From NCBI GenBank assembly GCA_026707285.1, contig JAPOXD010000011.1:62001-126000 (forward strand): a stretch of DNA of 64,000 nucleotides, given 5' to 3'. The notes below the pieces were generated by a model. The model worked only from the letters and a program-made list of their open reading frames with translations, was not told the DNA's origin and did no database searches. Origin of the DNA: Chloroflexota bacterium. Its GTDB lineage: Bacteria > Chloroflexota > UBA11872. A program made the position numbers and the translations under genes. Shown in pieces: positions 9,186 to 16,965 of the stretch. Every line of letters begins with the position of its first letter. Positions within the stretch are counted from its first letter, which is position 1.

Positions 9186-9611
9186 GTGATCGTCCTCGAC
9201 ACCAACGTCGTTTCCGAGTTCATGCGCCCGAATCCTGCCGATCGCGTTGTCGCCTGGATGGCACGGCAGTTCGCCCCGCTCCTATATCTCTCGACCATCA
9301 GCGAAGCGGAATTGCGCTTTGGCATTGAGATTCTTTCGCCCGGTAGACGCCGCGAACGTCTGCGCTCAGAAGTCGAGGAAATGCTGCGTGAGGACTTCGC
9401 GGGACGCATCCTGCCGTTTGATCGGTCTGCCGCGCAGGCGTACGCCACTATCGCCGCAACGCGTAGGGCTGCGGGACTGTCAATCGACTACGCCGACTGC
9501 CAAATCGCTGCCATCGCCCGCGTCGCTGGGGCGGCCGTTGCCACGCGAGACTTTAGCGCCTTCCAAGACTGCGGCGTCGATGTGATCGACCCCTGGGCCA
9601 CCGAAGGCTGA
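9186..9611 (+). CDS. FitB/VapC-type PIN-domain ribonuclease toxin
   Basis: GTG at 9186 gives a 141-residue PIN-domain protein. The conserved acidic metal ligands are visible: D5 in VLDTNVVSE, E42 in ISEAEL, D104 in SIDYADCQIAA, and the C-terminal VATRDFSAF, where many homologues have Asn or Asp. Chain length and the closing VIDPW motif match FitB. These toxins cleave RNA with Mg ions when the labile antitoxin is lost. It forms an operon with the antitoxin 10 bp upstream and is followed 12 bp later by the flavoenzyme gene, which may be read through from the same promoter. Confidence 0.88.
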   Translation: MIVLDTNVVSEFMRPNPADRVVAWMARQFAPLLYLSTISEAELRFGIEILSPGRRRERLRSEVEEMLREDFAGRILPFDRSAAQAYATIAATRRAAGLSIDYADCQIAAIARVAGAAVATRDFSAFQDCGVDVIDPWATEG

Positions 9612-9623
9612 CCGGCGCCAACC

Positions 9624-10766
9624 GTGTTTGACGTCGTGGTCGTGGGCGCGGGCGTGATGGGCGGCGCGACGGCCTATTGGCTCAGCCGGGCGGGCAAGCG
9701 CGTGGCGCTGCTGGACAAGTACAGCCCCGGCCACGTGCGGGCGTCGTCCGCCGACGAGTCCCGCATGGTGCGCTATCAGTACCGCGGGCAGACGCTCTAT
9801 ACGGAGATGGTTGCCGCGGCGGTCGAGCTGTGGAAGGACTTCGACCGCCGGATGGGAACCAGCTTCTATCGCGAGCAGGGCGCCCTTGCCTTGCAGGCCA
9901 AGCCCGACAATGCGCCGTTCATGGAGGGCTACGAGGGGCTGCTCGATCTCGGCTACCAGCCGCGGTGGCTGGACGCGGGCGAGGTGCGGCGCCGGTATCC
10001 CCAATTCACGAATGTCGACTCCGGCTACCTACTCGAGGACCTGGGCGGCTATGTGGCCGCACGGCCCGCGACCCAGGCGCTGGCCCAAGCGGCCGCGGAG
10101 CTTGGCGCCGACGTGCTGACCGGCGCCGAGGTGACCGAGCTGGGGGAGTCCGGCGGGCGTGTCACGCGTGCGATCACGCGCGACGGACGCGCCTTCGAGG
10201 CCGAAGTCTTCGTGATCGCCGCCGGACCGTGGACCCCGATGCTACTGCCCGAACTCTCAATTCCCATACGGTCCACCGCCGAGCGGCTCCACTACCTCAC
10301 GCCCCCGGATCCCGACGCCTATTCGTATCCACGGCTGCCGCCGTTCTTCGTGATGGACACGAACTTCTACGGCTTTCCGGTGCACTGGCGCGGCTGCGTG
10401 AAGGTGGCGGAAGACACCATTGGCGCGACGTTCGATCCCGACCGCGAGCGTGAGCACGAGGACCCCGAAGCGCTGACGAAGCTGCGGGACTTTCTGCGCC
10501 GCCACATGCCCGACCTCAGCAAGGCGGAGGTGGTCTACAGCAAGACCTGTACCTATTCGATGACGCCCGATACCGACTTTGTGATCGACCATTTGCCGGA
10601 TATGGAAAACGCCATCGTGGCGGCGGGATTCTCAGGTCACGGGTTCAAGTTCGGGATTTTGATCGGCCAAATCCTGGCGGACCTGGCCGTGCACGGCCGA
10701 ACCCGCTGGGACCTGACGCGCTTTCGCCTAGACCGCGAGCCGGTGTCGATGGACGGGCACTGGTAA
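9624..10766 (+). CDS. Monomeric sarcosine oxidase / N-methyl amino acid oxidase-like flavoprotein
   Basis: The 380-residue DAO-fold protein has an N-terminal FAD dinucleotide motif VVVGAGVMGGATAYWLSRAG. The motif KTCTYSMTPD contains C309 at the position where monomeric sarcosine oxidase and N-methyltryptophan oxidase attach FAD covalently. FSGHGFKFG near the C terminus is also family-typical. It should oxidise a secondary or tertiary N-methyl amine to formaldehyde, amine and peroxide. The start is GTG at 9624. The C terminus REPVSMDGHW is duplicated in degraded form near 13.52 kb, beside the dipeptidase-like gene, showing these two genes were once convergent neighbours and supporting a shared betaine or methylated-amine role. 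Confidence 0.85.
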   Translation: MFDVVVVGAGVMGGATAYWLSRAGKRVALLDKYSPGHVRASSADESRMVRYQYRGQTLYTEMVAAAVELWKDFDRRMGTSFYREQGALALQAKPDNAPFMEGYEGLLDLGYQPRWLDAGEVRRRYPQFTNVDSGYLLEDLGGYVAARPATQALAQAAAELGADVLTGAEVTELGESGGRVTRAITRDGRAFEAEVFVIAAGPWTPMLLPELSIPIRSTAERLHYLTPPDPDAYSYPRLPPFFVMDTNFYGFPVHWRGCVKVAEDTIGATFDPDREREHEDPEALTKLRDFLRRHMPDLSKAEVVYSKTCTYSMTPDTDFVIDHLPDMENAIVAAGFSGHGFKFGILIGQILADLAVHGRTRWDLTRFRLDREPVSMDGHW

Positions 10767-10883
10767 CGCCGAGACGTCTCGCGGGCGATCGGTCGTCGGG
10801 CCAGACCCCGCCAAGCAGCCGCAGCCGTTTGCCGCCCCGGATATTGCGCACCGCGTCTTCGCCGTAGCCGCGCCGCCGCAGGA
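10731..10883. repeat. Direct repeat copy A (oxidase/dipeptidase junction)
   Basis: This 153-bp segment holds the last codons of the oxidase and, on the minus strand, a decayed copy of the dipeptidase C terminus (RRGYGEDAVRNIRGG, then LRLLGGVWPDD). The dipeptidase stop codon is lost here, TGA having become CGA. It matches 13521-13673 in the same orientation at roughly four of five positions by eye. Here the oxidase half is intact and the dipeptidase half is a remnant. Confidence 0.85.
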
Positions 10884-10957
10884 CATCGTTGCCCGCTGAA
10901 GCGGCGTCCTGTGGTTGGCGTCCACGGGGCGCCGGCCGGGTCGGCGCGGGCCACTGG

Positions 10958-13267
10958 CTAGGGTTTTCGATCTCCGAAAGTTGGGGCAATTCCGGTATCG
11001 AGCGGCGGGCCAAATGTCGTGACGCGTACTCTGTGAATCACGGACGGCGCGTAACCCACCTGGGTTTTCACCAGGCGTACGAGAGGATTGCCAAACGTGA
11101 GCATGAACACTTCACCGTCGGCGTCGATGCCGAAGGAACTGAGCGGTCGGTTCAGATCCGCAACCTCGAAGAGGCGCCAGCCGACGTCCGCATCGCCGTC
11201 GAGCGCAAACACTCGCCCTCGACAATAGTCGCCGAACAGATACGCCCCCTTGAGCGATTGGATTGAGCTTCCTCGATAGACAATACCTCCGACGATCGCA
11301 CAGCCATCAAGGTGGGTGTAAGAAACAATTGGAAGTTCAAAACCTGAATACTCCGGATGATCTTGGCACAAGCGCGCCGATACGATCTTGGGATCAATAT
11401 CGGTGCTATTAACGTAAATGTCTGGGCCAATGCAACGATATCCTTCGAAATACGGCCAGCCGAGATTTGCTCCCGCGGTGACTATTGACACTTCTTCTTC
11501 GCCATGGTGTCCCACGTCGCCGACCCATAGCCTGCCATCCTGCGGATCGAATGCCATGCGCCAGGGATTCCGCAACCCATAGGCCCAGACCTCCGGTAGC
11601 GCATTCGGTGCGTTCCATTGCGGGTTGTCGTTGGGAATCCGATAAGGTTCATCGGCCGATGCTTCGCGCACGTCGATGCGGATGATTTTTCCGTGGAGCG
11701 AATTGAGGTTCTGCGGGCACTCAGCACATTGACTGTCACCAATCCCCAAATACAACATGCCGTCGGGTCCGAACCTGATGGCGCCGCCCCAATGAAGTTC
11801 CGACTGCGTTGTTCTCGGAATCTCGAGGATGACCATTTCCTGCTGGCGCGCGACGATGCCATCCGCGACTGGAAAGCGTGAGAGTCGGGCGAATAGTCGG
11901 TCGTCGTCATTCTTGTCCTGGGTGGAGTAGTACACGTAGAGGAAGGGCGAGCTGTCGAAATCCGGGGCGATCGCCATGCTGAGCATTCCAGCCTCGGTCG
12001 TGTCGGAGAAGACAACGTCGGTCAGATCCAGCACCGGCTCCGATCCGAACTCGGACGACAAAACGGCGATTGAGCCCGTTTTGTCGGCCACAGCCAGACC
12101 GCCATACGGCCAGGAGATCAATTCGACGGGCTGGGAAAGCTCGATCTCAGGAATCGCGTTGGCCACCAGCAGGCGGTCAAAAGGCTCGGGCAGCGGATCT
12201 GGACCGGACGACCAGCACCCGATTTGGCCGACCTCATTGACGGCACAGGCGTTGTACCAGCCGACGCTGACTGACGTGTAGGCGCCAGGTGGACCGAACG
12301 TTTGAATTGGCGTGCCGGTTGGCCGAGCGTCCCAGCACTCCACTTGGCCGGTCGCCAAGGTGCCGCACGTGCGGTGATCACCAGCGCTGATGTGGTCGTA
12401 CGCCGTCGCCGGCGGTTCGGACCGCCCGTGGGTGCTCTGGCCCTGGCAGAGCGCTGTGCCGTCGAGACGCAGGACGCACGTATGGGCGATTCCCACGGCC
12501 AGGGCCCGGAACGGTCCCGGGCGCGAATCGGCGCGTCCATTGTCGTTTTTTCCCCAGCAGGTTAAGTCCGCCTCGGCAGTCAGGCCGCAGCTGTGTTCGG
12601 CACCGGCGCCGATGGCGGTCAGGGCCACCTCGGACGGGACGGCCGCGCGGTCGTCTGCCTGCCGTCCCCAGCAAGCGGCGCCGTCCGGGCCGATGGCGCA
12701 CGCATGGTCCCAGCCGGCCGCCACCTGGGTGAACTGGCCGTCGGGGGGATTGGCCTGCTGATGATCGTTCCGGCCCCAGCACGCCAGCGTTCCGACGGTT
12801 GTGACACCGCAGGAGTAGCGCCAGCCAGACGCAATCTGCCGAAACCTGACTTCACTCGGGACGTCCAACTGTCTGTCGTCATTGCCGCCCCAGCACTTCG
12901 CACTTCCATCGCTGCGCACGGCGCAGACGTGGTCCCGGCCGGTTCCCACCTGCACAAACGCGGACCGATTTGGCCCGGTGTCATCACGTGCGACGGTGGC
13001 GGACGGCGTGACCTGTGGCGATGGCGTAGCGGTCGTGGCCGTGGCCGGTGTCGGGCTCGGCGAGGCTAGGGTCGGCGCTCTTCGGGGCACGAACGCCGGT
13101 TGCTGCACCGCGGAATCCTCAGGCGGCAGCGACCTGGGGCTTGGCGGATCACCACAGCCGACAACCAGCAGCAGGCCCGTGGCGACAACGGCCCACAAGG
13201 TCGAGAGACCGCCGGACCAACTCCGCGCAGGAGCGCCAATGGTGACCAGGAGCGAACGGATGTTCAT
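10958..13267 (-). CDS. Lipoprotein: seven RCC1-like repeats fused to a glucose/sorbosone dehydrogenase-like propeller
   Basis: The 769-residue secreted lipoprotein has an N-terminal hydrophobic signal ending in the lipobox VVGC (C38) and a Thr/Pro/Ser-rich linker. Seven RCC1/BLIP-II-type repeats (about residues 95-390) follow, each with a paired-Cys pattern such as HVCAV...AKCWG. The C-terminal domain (about 395-740) has PQQ-dependent sugar dehydrogenase hallmarks: HWGGAIRFGPDGMLYLGIGD, YGLRNPWRMAFDP and VGDVGHHGEEEV. The protein likely faces outward, tethered to the membrane. PQQ binding and catalysis are not shown; many relatives are annotated only by fold. ATG at 13267 was chosen because the signal follows directly. 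The gene sits between two 153-bp direct repeats and so interrupts an older oxidase-dipeptidase pair. Confidence 0.85.
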   Translation of the reverse strand: MNIRSLLVTIGAPARSWSGGLSTLWAVVATGLLLVVGCGDPPSPRSLPPEDSAVQQPAFVPRRAPTLASPSPTPATATTATPSPQVTPSATVARDDTGPNRSAFVQVGTGRDHVCAVRSDGSAKCWGGNDDRQLDVPSEVRFRQIASGWRYSCGVTTVGTLACWGRNDHQQANPPDGQFTQVAAGWDHACAIGPDGAACWGRQADDRAAVPSEVALTAIGAGAEHSCGLTAEADLTCWGKNDNGRADSRPGPFRALAVGIAHTCVLRLDGTALCQGQSTHGRSEPPATAYDHISAGDHRTCGTLATGQVECWDARPTGTPIQTFGPPGAYTSVSVGWYNACAVNEVGQIGCWSSGPDPLPEPFDRLLVANAIPEIELSQPVELISWPYGGLAVADKTGSIAVLSSEFGSEPVLDLTDVVFSDTTEAGMLSMAIAPDFDSSPFLYVYYSTQDKNDDDRLFARLSRFPVADGIVARQQEMVILEIPRTTQSELHWGGAIRFGPDGMLYLGIGDSQCAECPQNLNSLHGKIIRIDVREASADEPYRIPNDNPQWNAPNALPEVWAYGLRNPWRMAFDPQDGRLWVGDVGHHGEEEVSIVTAGANLGWPYFEGYRCIGPDIYVNSTDIDPKIVSARLCQDHPEYSGFELPIVSYTHLDGCAIVGGIVYRGSSIQSLKGAYLFGDYCRGRVFALDGDADVGWRLFEVADLNRPLSSFGIDADGEVFMLTFGNPLVRLVKTQVGYAPSVIHRVRVTTFGPPLDTGIAPTFGDRKP

Positions 13268-13579
13268 TTCGATTGCCGGCGATTGGCTCCCAGGCTCACG
13301 GGCGCCGCCGTCGGCCAGCTCATTGGTCGCCACACGACTCCCGCCACTCGCCCGACGCGTGCGGGCCTCCCATAGCATAGCCATCATCAAGGGTGGCTTC
13401 GATGTGCAGATCACTCTTGGGTCAGGCGCCTGCGGTGTCGCCTCGCGAACGCCGCCCGATTCTTGCCTGGCCCAGGTCGGCCGCGGAATCCCGGGTCCCC
13501 ACGACGCCGAGCGACCGCCCGAGCCGCGAACCGGTGTCCATGGAGGGGCGCTGGTAACGCCACGTCATCTCGCGGGCGA
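13268..13579. other. Non-coding stretch upstream of the RCC1 lipoprotein gene
   Basis: About 310 bp with no supported gene. Its right end (from 13521) is the start of direct repeat copy B, including a relic of the oxidase C terminus reading REPVSMEGRW followed by TAA at 13530-13557. The promoter of the minus-strand lipoprotein gene must lie in the left part; no clear -35/-10 pair was identified. Confidence 0.6.
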
Positions 13580-13673
13580 TCAGTCGTCGTGCCAAACCTT
13601 GCCGAACAGCCGCAGCCAATTGCCGCCCAGGATCTTGCGCGCCGCGTCTTCGCTGTAGCCGCGCCGCAGCAGG
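13521..13673. repeat. Direct repeat copy B (oxidase/dipeptidase junction)
   Basis: The counterpart of 10731-10883. Here the plus-strand oxidase tail is a relic cut off from any oxidase gene, while the minus-strand dipeptidase C terminus (RRGYSEDAARKILGG, LRLFGKVWHDD) is intact. Together the two copies bracket the RCC1/sorbosone-dehydrogenase lipoprotein gene. Confidence 0.85.
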
Positions 13674-14602
13674 CCCTCGGCGACGTTGACGAACTCCAGC
13701 GGGCTGGCGAATCCATTTAAGAGGCGGAAGGGCTGGGGCACGTCGCCTGAATCGAGATAAGGCTCGCGGCCATGCGACGCCCCGATCCAGTCGAACCACT
13801 CGAGCGACCGGCCCATGCAGAAGTCGGTGCCAATGGCCACCTGGTCGTCGCCGACCATGTCCACCAGGTAGTCGATGGCGTCCAGGTAGTCGTCCAGCGT
13901 CGAGTCGTAGCCGTAGCGGTGGTGAGCGGGAAACGCATTGGCGCCGACGACGCCGCCGCGGCTGGTGAGGGCGCGAATCGCCTCGTCGGTCTTGTTGCGC
14001 GGATAGTCGGTCTGGGACCGCGCATTGGCGTGGGTGAAGGCCACCGGCTGCTCGGAGTGCTCGATGGTCTCCAGCACCGTGCGATCGCCCACGTGCGAGA
14101 GGTCGATCAGGATGCCGAGCCGGTTCATCTCACGAATCGCCGCCAGGCCGATGACGCTCAGGCCGTCGTCGTGTCGCTCCCAGCAGCCGTTGCCGAAGAG
14201 GTTGCGTTCGTTGTAGGTGAGCTGGACGATGCGCACCCCCAGCGCGTGGAAGAGCCGGAAGCGCCGCACGTCGTTGCCCACCGGCGCGGCGTTCTGCCAG
14301 CCGAGGATGATGCCGGCGCGTCCCTCGGCCTTGGCGGCGTGAATGTCGGCCACCCGCCGCACCGGTCGGATGCAGTCGGCGTAGTCCTCGAACCAGCGCA
14401 GCCAGGCGGTGATGTTGGCGAGGGCTTCCTCGAACCCCTCCCAGATGGCACAGGTCGCGTTGACGGCCGTGACCCCGCCGTCGCGCAAGTCGCGGAAGAC
14501 TTGCTCGTCGTCCCAGTTGCTGGTGTCGAGACCGTCGATCACCACGGCGTCGTCGAAGAGGCACCGGGCCGCAGCGCTGGCGACCCATGGTTCGGTTGTC
14601 AT
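13580..14602 (-). CDS. M19 membrane-dipeptidase-like protein with altered metal ligands
   Basis: The 340-residue amidohydrolase-fold protein is related to renal dipeptidase. LIDLSHVGDRT and AFTHANARS carry the two zinc His residues of the second site, and VAIGTDF the conserved Asp. The N-terminal His-x-Asp of the family (normally DGHND) reads DGLDTSN, and the bridging Glu position reads GWQN, so part of the binuclear site is substituted. The opening IDGLDTSNW, VNATCAIWEGF and LGWQNAAP resembles dipeptidase-like proteins recalled from glycine-betaine catabolic clusters of proteobacteria. Its ancestral convergent partner was the sarcosine-oxidase-like gene. ATG at 14602 (MTTEPW) was chosen over an upstream ATG at 14629. 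Confidence 0.8.
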   Translation of the reverse strand: MTTEPWVASAAARCLFDDAVVIDGLDTSNWDDEQVFRDLRDGGVTAVNATCAIWEGFEEALANITAWLRWFEDYADCIRPVRRVADIHAAKAEGRAGIILGWQNAAPVGNDVRRFRLFHALGVRIVQLTYNERNLFGNGCWERHDDGLSVIGLAAIREMNRLGILIDLSHVGDRTVLETIEHSEQPVAFTHANARSQTDYPRNKTDEAIRALTSRGGVVGANAFPAHHRYGYDSTLDDYLDAIDYLVDMVGDDQVAIGTDFCMGRSLEWFDWIGASHGREPYLDSGDVPQPFRLLNGFASPLEFVNVAEGLLRRGYSEDAARKILGGNWLRLFGKVWHDD

Positions 14603-14790
14603 GGCGTGCTCTTTCCCGGTCGGCCGCATCGCTTGAGTGGCCGTGGGCGAGGATAGCGGGCTCCCGGCGGAACGCGAGCCTCAGGTTCAAGCCGACGCAC
14701 TGATTCAATGGGCATCGATCGCTCGCCGGAATCGCCATATCGACACCTCGTATCTGTTGTACTCTGGCGCCCGCATCCGCCGTGGGCGAG

Positions 14791-14811
14791 AGCAGCCTTA
14801 CGAGGGCTGCT
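14791..14811 (+). promoter_or_regulatory. Hairpin directly before the ribosome binding site
   Basis: AGCAGCC (14791-14797) pairs with GGCTGCT (14805-14811) across a 7-nt loop. The stem ends right at the Shine-Dalgarno-like GAGAGGGG (14812-14819) of the Cache-repeat protein, so it could influence translation or mRNA stability. Function is inferred only. Confidence 0.35.
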
Positions 14812-14827
14812 GAGAGGGGATTCGAGC

Positions 14828-16777
14828 ATGGTGCCGACAAAGGGGTCAGTCGCCGCAATTTCCACACCAGCAAGCGCCCGGGCGGCGTTTCGCTTGGTTG
14901 CCATGGCGGCCGTCGCGGCGTTGCTCGCTATGGCGTTCACGGCGTTCGGCGCCGGGCGGGCCTCGGCGGACCACCCGGACTGCCAGTTCGTTCTCGGATT
15001 CGAGGCGGTTCAGGCCGCGATTCCGGACGCCGTTGGCGACTGCCTGGAAAACGAGAATCACGATCCCCGCGATCAAATCACGCGCCAGCAAACCACGGGC
15101 GGGACGCTCGTCTGGCATAAGGCCACCAACTGGACCGGCTTCACCGACGGTTACCGCACGTGGGCAATCGGCCCACGGGGTCTGCAGCAGCGGCTGAGCA
15201 TCGAACGGTTTGCCTGGGAGCCGGCATCGATGGCCGTTGGCGCCGACACTGAGGCAGACGCCGAGACGCTTGCGTATGTGTCCGCGGCCATCGCCACGTA
15301 CGGCGAGGACGGCCTGGAGGCCACCGTCGAGTTCTACAACAGCGAGGCGAGCATCGAGGGCGACCGCTCGCTGCTCATGGTCGACCGGTCGACCTTCCGG
15401 GTCTTGGCCGCGCCAATATTCGGCAACCTGGTCGGGGCGACACTGCCGCCCGCTCACTCACTGACACGGCTCGTCCGCGCCACGCCCGAGAGCGGCGTCT
15501 GGATCAACCACCTCCAGACGAATCCCCTGACCGGCCAGCGCGAGCCCAAGCGAAGCTACTTCGTGCTCCACGAGGGCATCGTCTTTAGTTCGGGTCACTT
15601 CTCGGTCCGCGCGGACCTCGCAGGAGTGATCCGGGAGTACGTGAGCAACGCGATTGGGCGCTACCGGACGGCGGGCCTCGACGCGACCATCGACCACTAC
15701 AACAGCCGTGCAAGCGTTGACGGCGAGCTGTACCTGTTCCTGATGGACGCCGACGACATCTATCTCGCCCACCCGATCTTCCCCCATCTGATCGGCACGG
15801 ACGTGAAGGACGTCGTGGGGTCCAACGGCTACGAGCTCGGGATCGAGATCGCCAAGGCCACCGCCGAGGGGCACTGGGTCGAGTACTTGTGGCCCAACCC
15901 GGTGACGGGTCGGGAAGAGCCCAAGACCACCTGGGTGGTGCGGCACGAGGGCCTGATCTTCGCCTCCGGCTACTACACGCCCGACCCCACCGCCGAGCCG
16001 CCGGCCTGGCTCGACGCCGACCCACGTGAGTACACCGTGGACTACGTGCAGCGGGCCATCGAGCGCTACGAGCGCGACGGCCTGGAGTCCATGACGAACT
16101 ACTACAACAGCACGGCGGCATTCGAAGGGCAGTTCTATCTGTTCGCGATGGATGCGAACGACATCTACTTCGTCCATCCGCTCTTCCCGCGGCTGATCGG
16201 CACCGATATCAAGGACGTGGTTGGGTCCGACGGCTTCGAGCTGGGCAAGGCGATCGCGCAGGCGACGGAGGAGGGCATCTGGGTCGAGTACCTCTGGCCG
16301 CACCCGGTGACGCTGCAAGAAGCCCCCAAGGTCACCTTTGCCATCCGCCACGACGGACGGATCTTCGCCTCGGGCTACTACCCCGTGGCCGACGATCCGG
16401 AGGCGCACACGATGGCCTACGTGCAGGCGGCGATCGATCGCTACGAGGCCGACGGCCTGGAGGCGACGGTTGCCCACTACAGCAGCCCAGCGAGTTTTGA
16501 CGGTGCGTCGTTCCTGTTCCTCGTCGACGCGAACGACCTCTACCTGGTGCACCCGTTGCTGCCGCAGCGGATCGGCACGGACGTGAAACTGCTGCGGGCG
16601 CGTGGGCTCGACGGCATGGTCTTCAACTACGGCGAACAGATCGCCGGCGTGACCGAGGAGGGACGCTGGTTCCACATCTTGCGTCCGTCGGCGCAGGGCA
16701 CGGGCAGCGCGGCGCACGCGTGGGTGATTCGCCACGATGGGCTGATCTTCGGGTCGGCGTACTTCGACGATGAATAG
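14828..16777 (+). CDS. Secreted protein with tandem Cache-like repeats
   Basis: ATG at 14828, with AGAGGGG 8-9 nt upstream, gives 649 residues. A long Ala-rich signal peptide ends ASA at about residue 47. The N-terminal module (48-140; CQFVLGF, GDCLENENHDP, TDGYRTW, LQQRLSIERFAWE) is a small domain common in secreted Chloroflexota proteins. Four repeats of about 120 residues follow, the last three most alike. Each has YVQxAIxRYExDGLExT, then YLFLxDANDxYLxHP, IGTDVKDVVG, WVEYLWPxPVT and RHDGLIFASGYY, the pattern of an extracellular Cache ligand-binding domain. No transmembrane anchor after the signal and no kinase, GGDEF or methyl-accepting output domain follows. The role is unknown; ligand scavenging or presentation to a sensor is conceivable. 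Confidence 0.8.
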   Translation: MVPTKGSVAAISTPASARAAFRLVAMAAVAALLAMAFTAFGAGRASADHPDCQFVLGFEAVQAAIPDAVGDCLENENHDPRDQITRQQTTGGTLVWHKATNWTGFTDGYRTWAIGPRGLQQRLSIERFAWEPASMAVGADTEADAETLAYVSAAIATYGEDGLEATVEFYNSEASIEGDRSLLMVDRSTFRVLAAPIFGNLVGATLPPAHSLTRLVRATPESGVWINHLQTNPLTGQREPKRSYFVLHEGIVFSSGHFSVRADLAGVIREYVSNAIGRYRTAGLDATIDHYNSRASVDGELYLFLMDADDIYLAHPIFPHLIGTDVKDVVGSNGYELGIEIAKATAEGHWVEYLWPNPVTGREEPKTTWVVRHEGLIFASGYYTPDPTAEPPAWLDADPREYTVDYVQRAIERYERDGLESMTNYYNSTAAFEGQFYLFAMDANDIYFVHPLFPRLIGTDIKDVVGSDGFELGKAIAQATEEGIWVEYLWPHPVTLQEAPKVTFAIRHDGRIFASGYYPVADDPEAHTMAYVQAAIDRYEADGLEATVAHYSSPASFDGASFLFLVDANDLYLVHPLLPQRIGTDVKLLRARGLDGMVFNYGEQIAGVTEEGRWFHILRPSAQGTGSAAHAWVIRHDGLIFGSAYFDDE

Positions 16778-16815
16778 CGCCTAAGCGGACGCTCGGCGCC
16801 GTCGAGTGTCCAGTT

Positions 16816-16855
16816 GAGCGCCGGGCCGGCGGCCGATACCGGCGGCCCGGCGCTC
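16816..16855. terminator. Strong hairpin between convergent genes
   Basis: GAGCGCCGGGCCG (16816-16828) and CGGCCCGGCGCTC (16843-16855) form a perfect 13-bp stem with a 14-nt loop. It lies between the convergent Cache-repeat and permease genes and could end transcripts from both sides. No clear T-tract follows on the plus strand. Confidence 0.55.
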
Positions 16856-16965
16856 ATAAGCGTTGCTGGAAGATCTCACGCATCGGGCGGCACGTGCGGA
16901 GTGCACGACAACCCGACCACGCCGGGCGCTACATCAAACGACTGCCGCGGGCGTGCGGGCGGCGC

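Noticed and set aside
10645-11013. 122-codon minus-strand frame after the oxidase gene
   Set aside because: Only its middle 35 residues resemble anything: the M19 C terminus. It is a decayed duplicate, explained by the direct repeat, not a gene.
15458-16735. 425-codon frame opposite the Cache-repeat protein
   Set aside because: Its apparent repeats only mirror the sense-strand repeats; no signal or motif.
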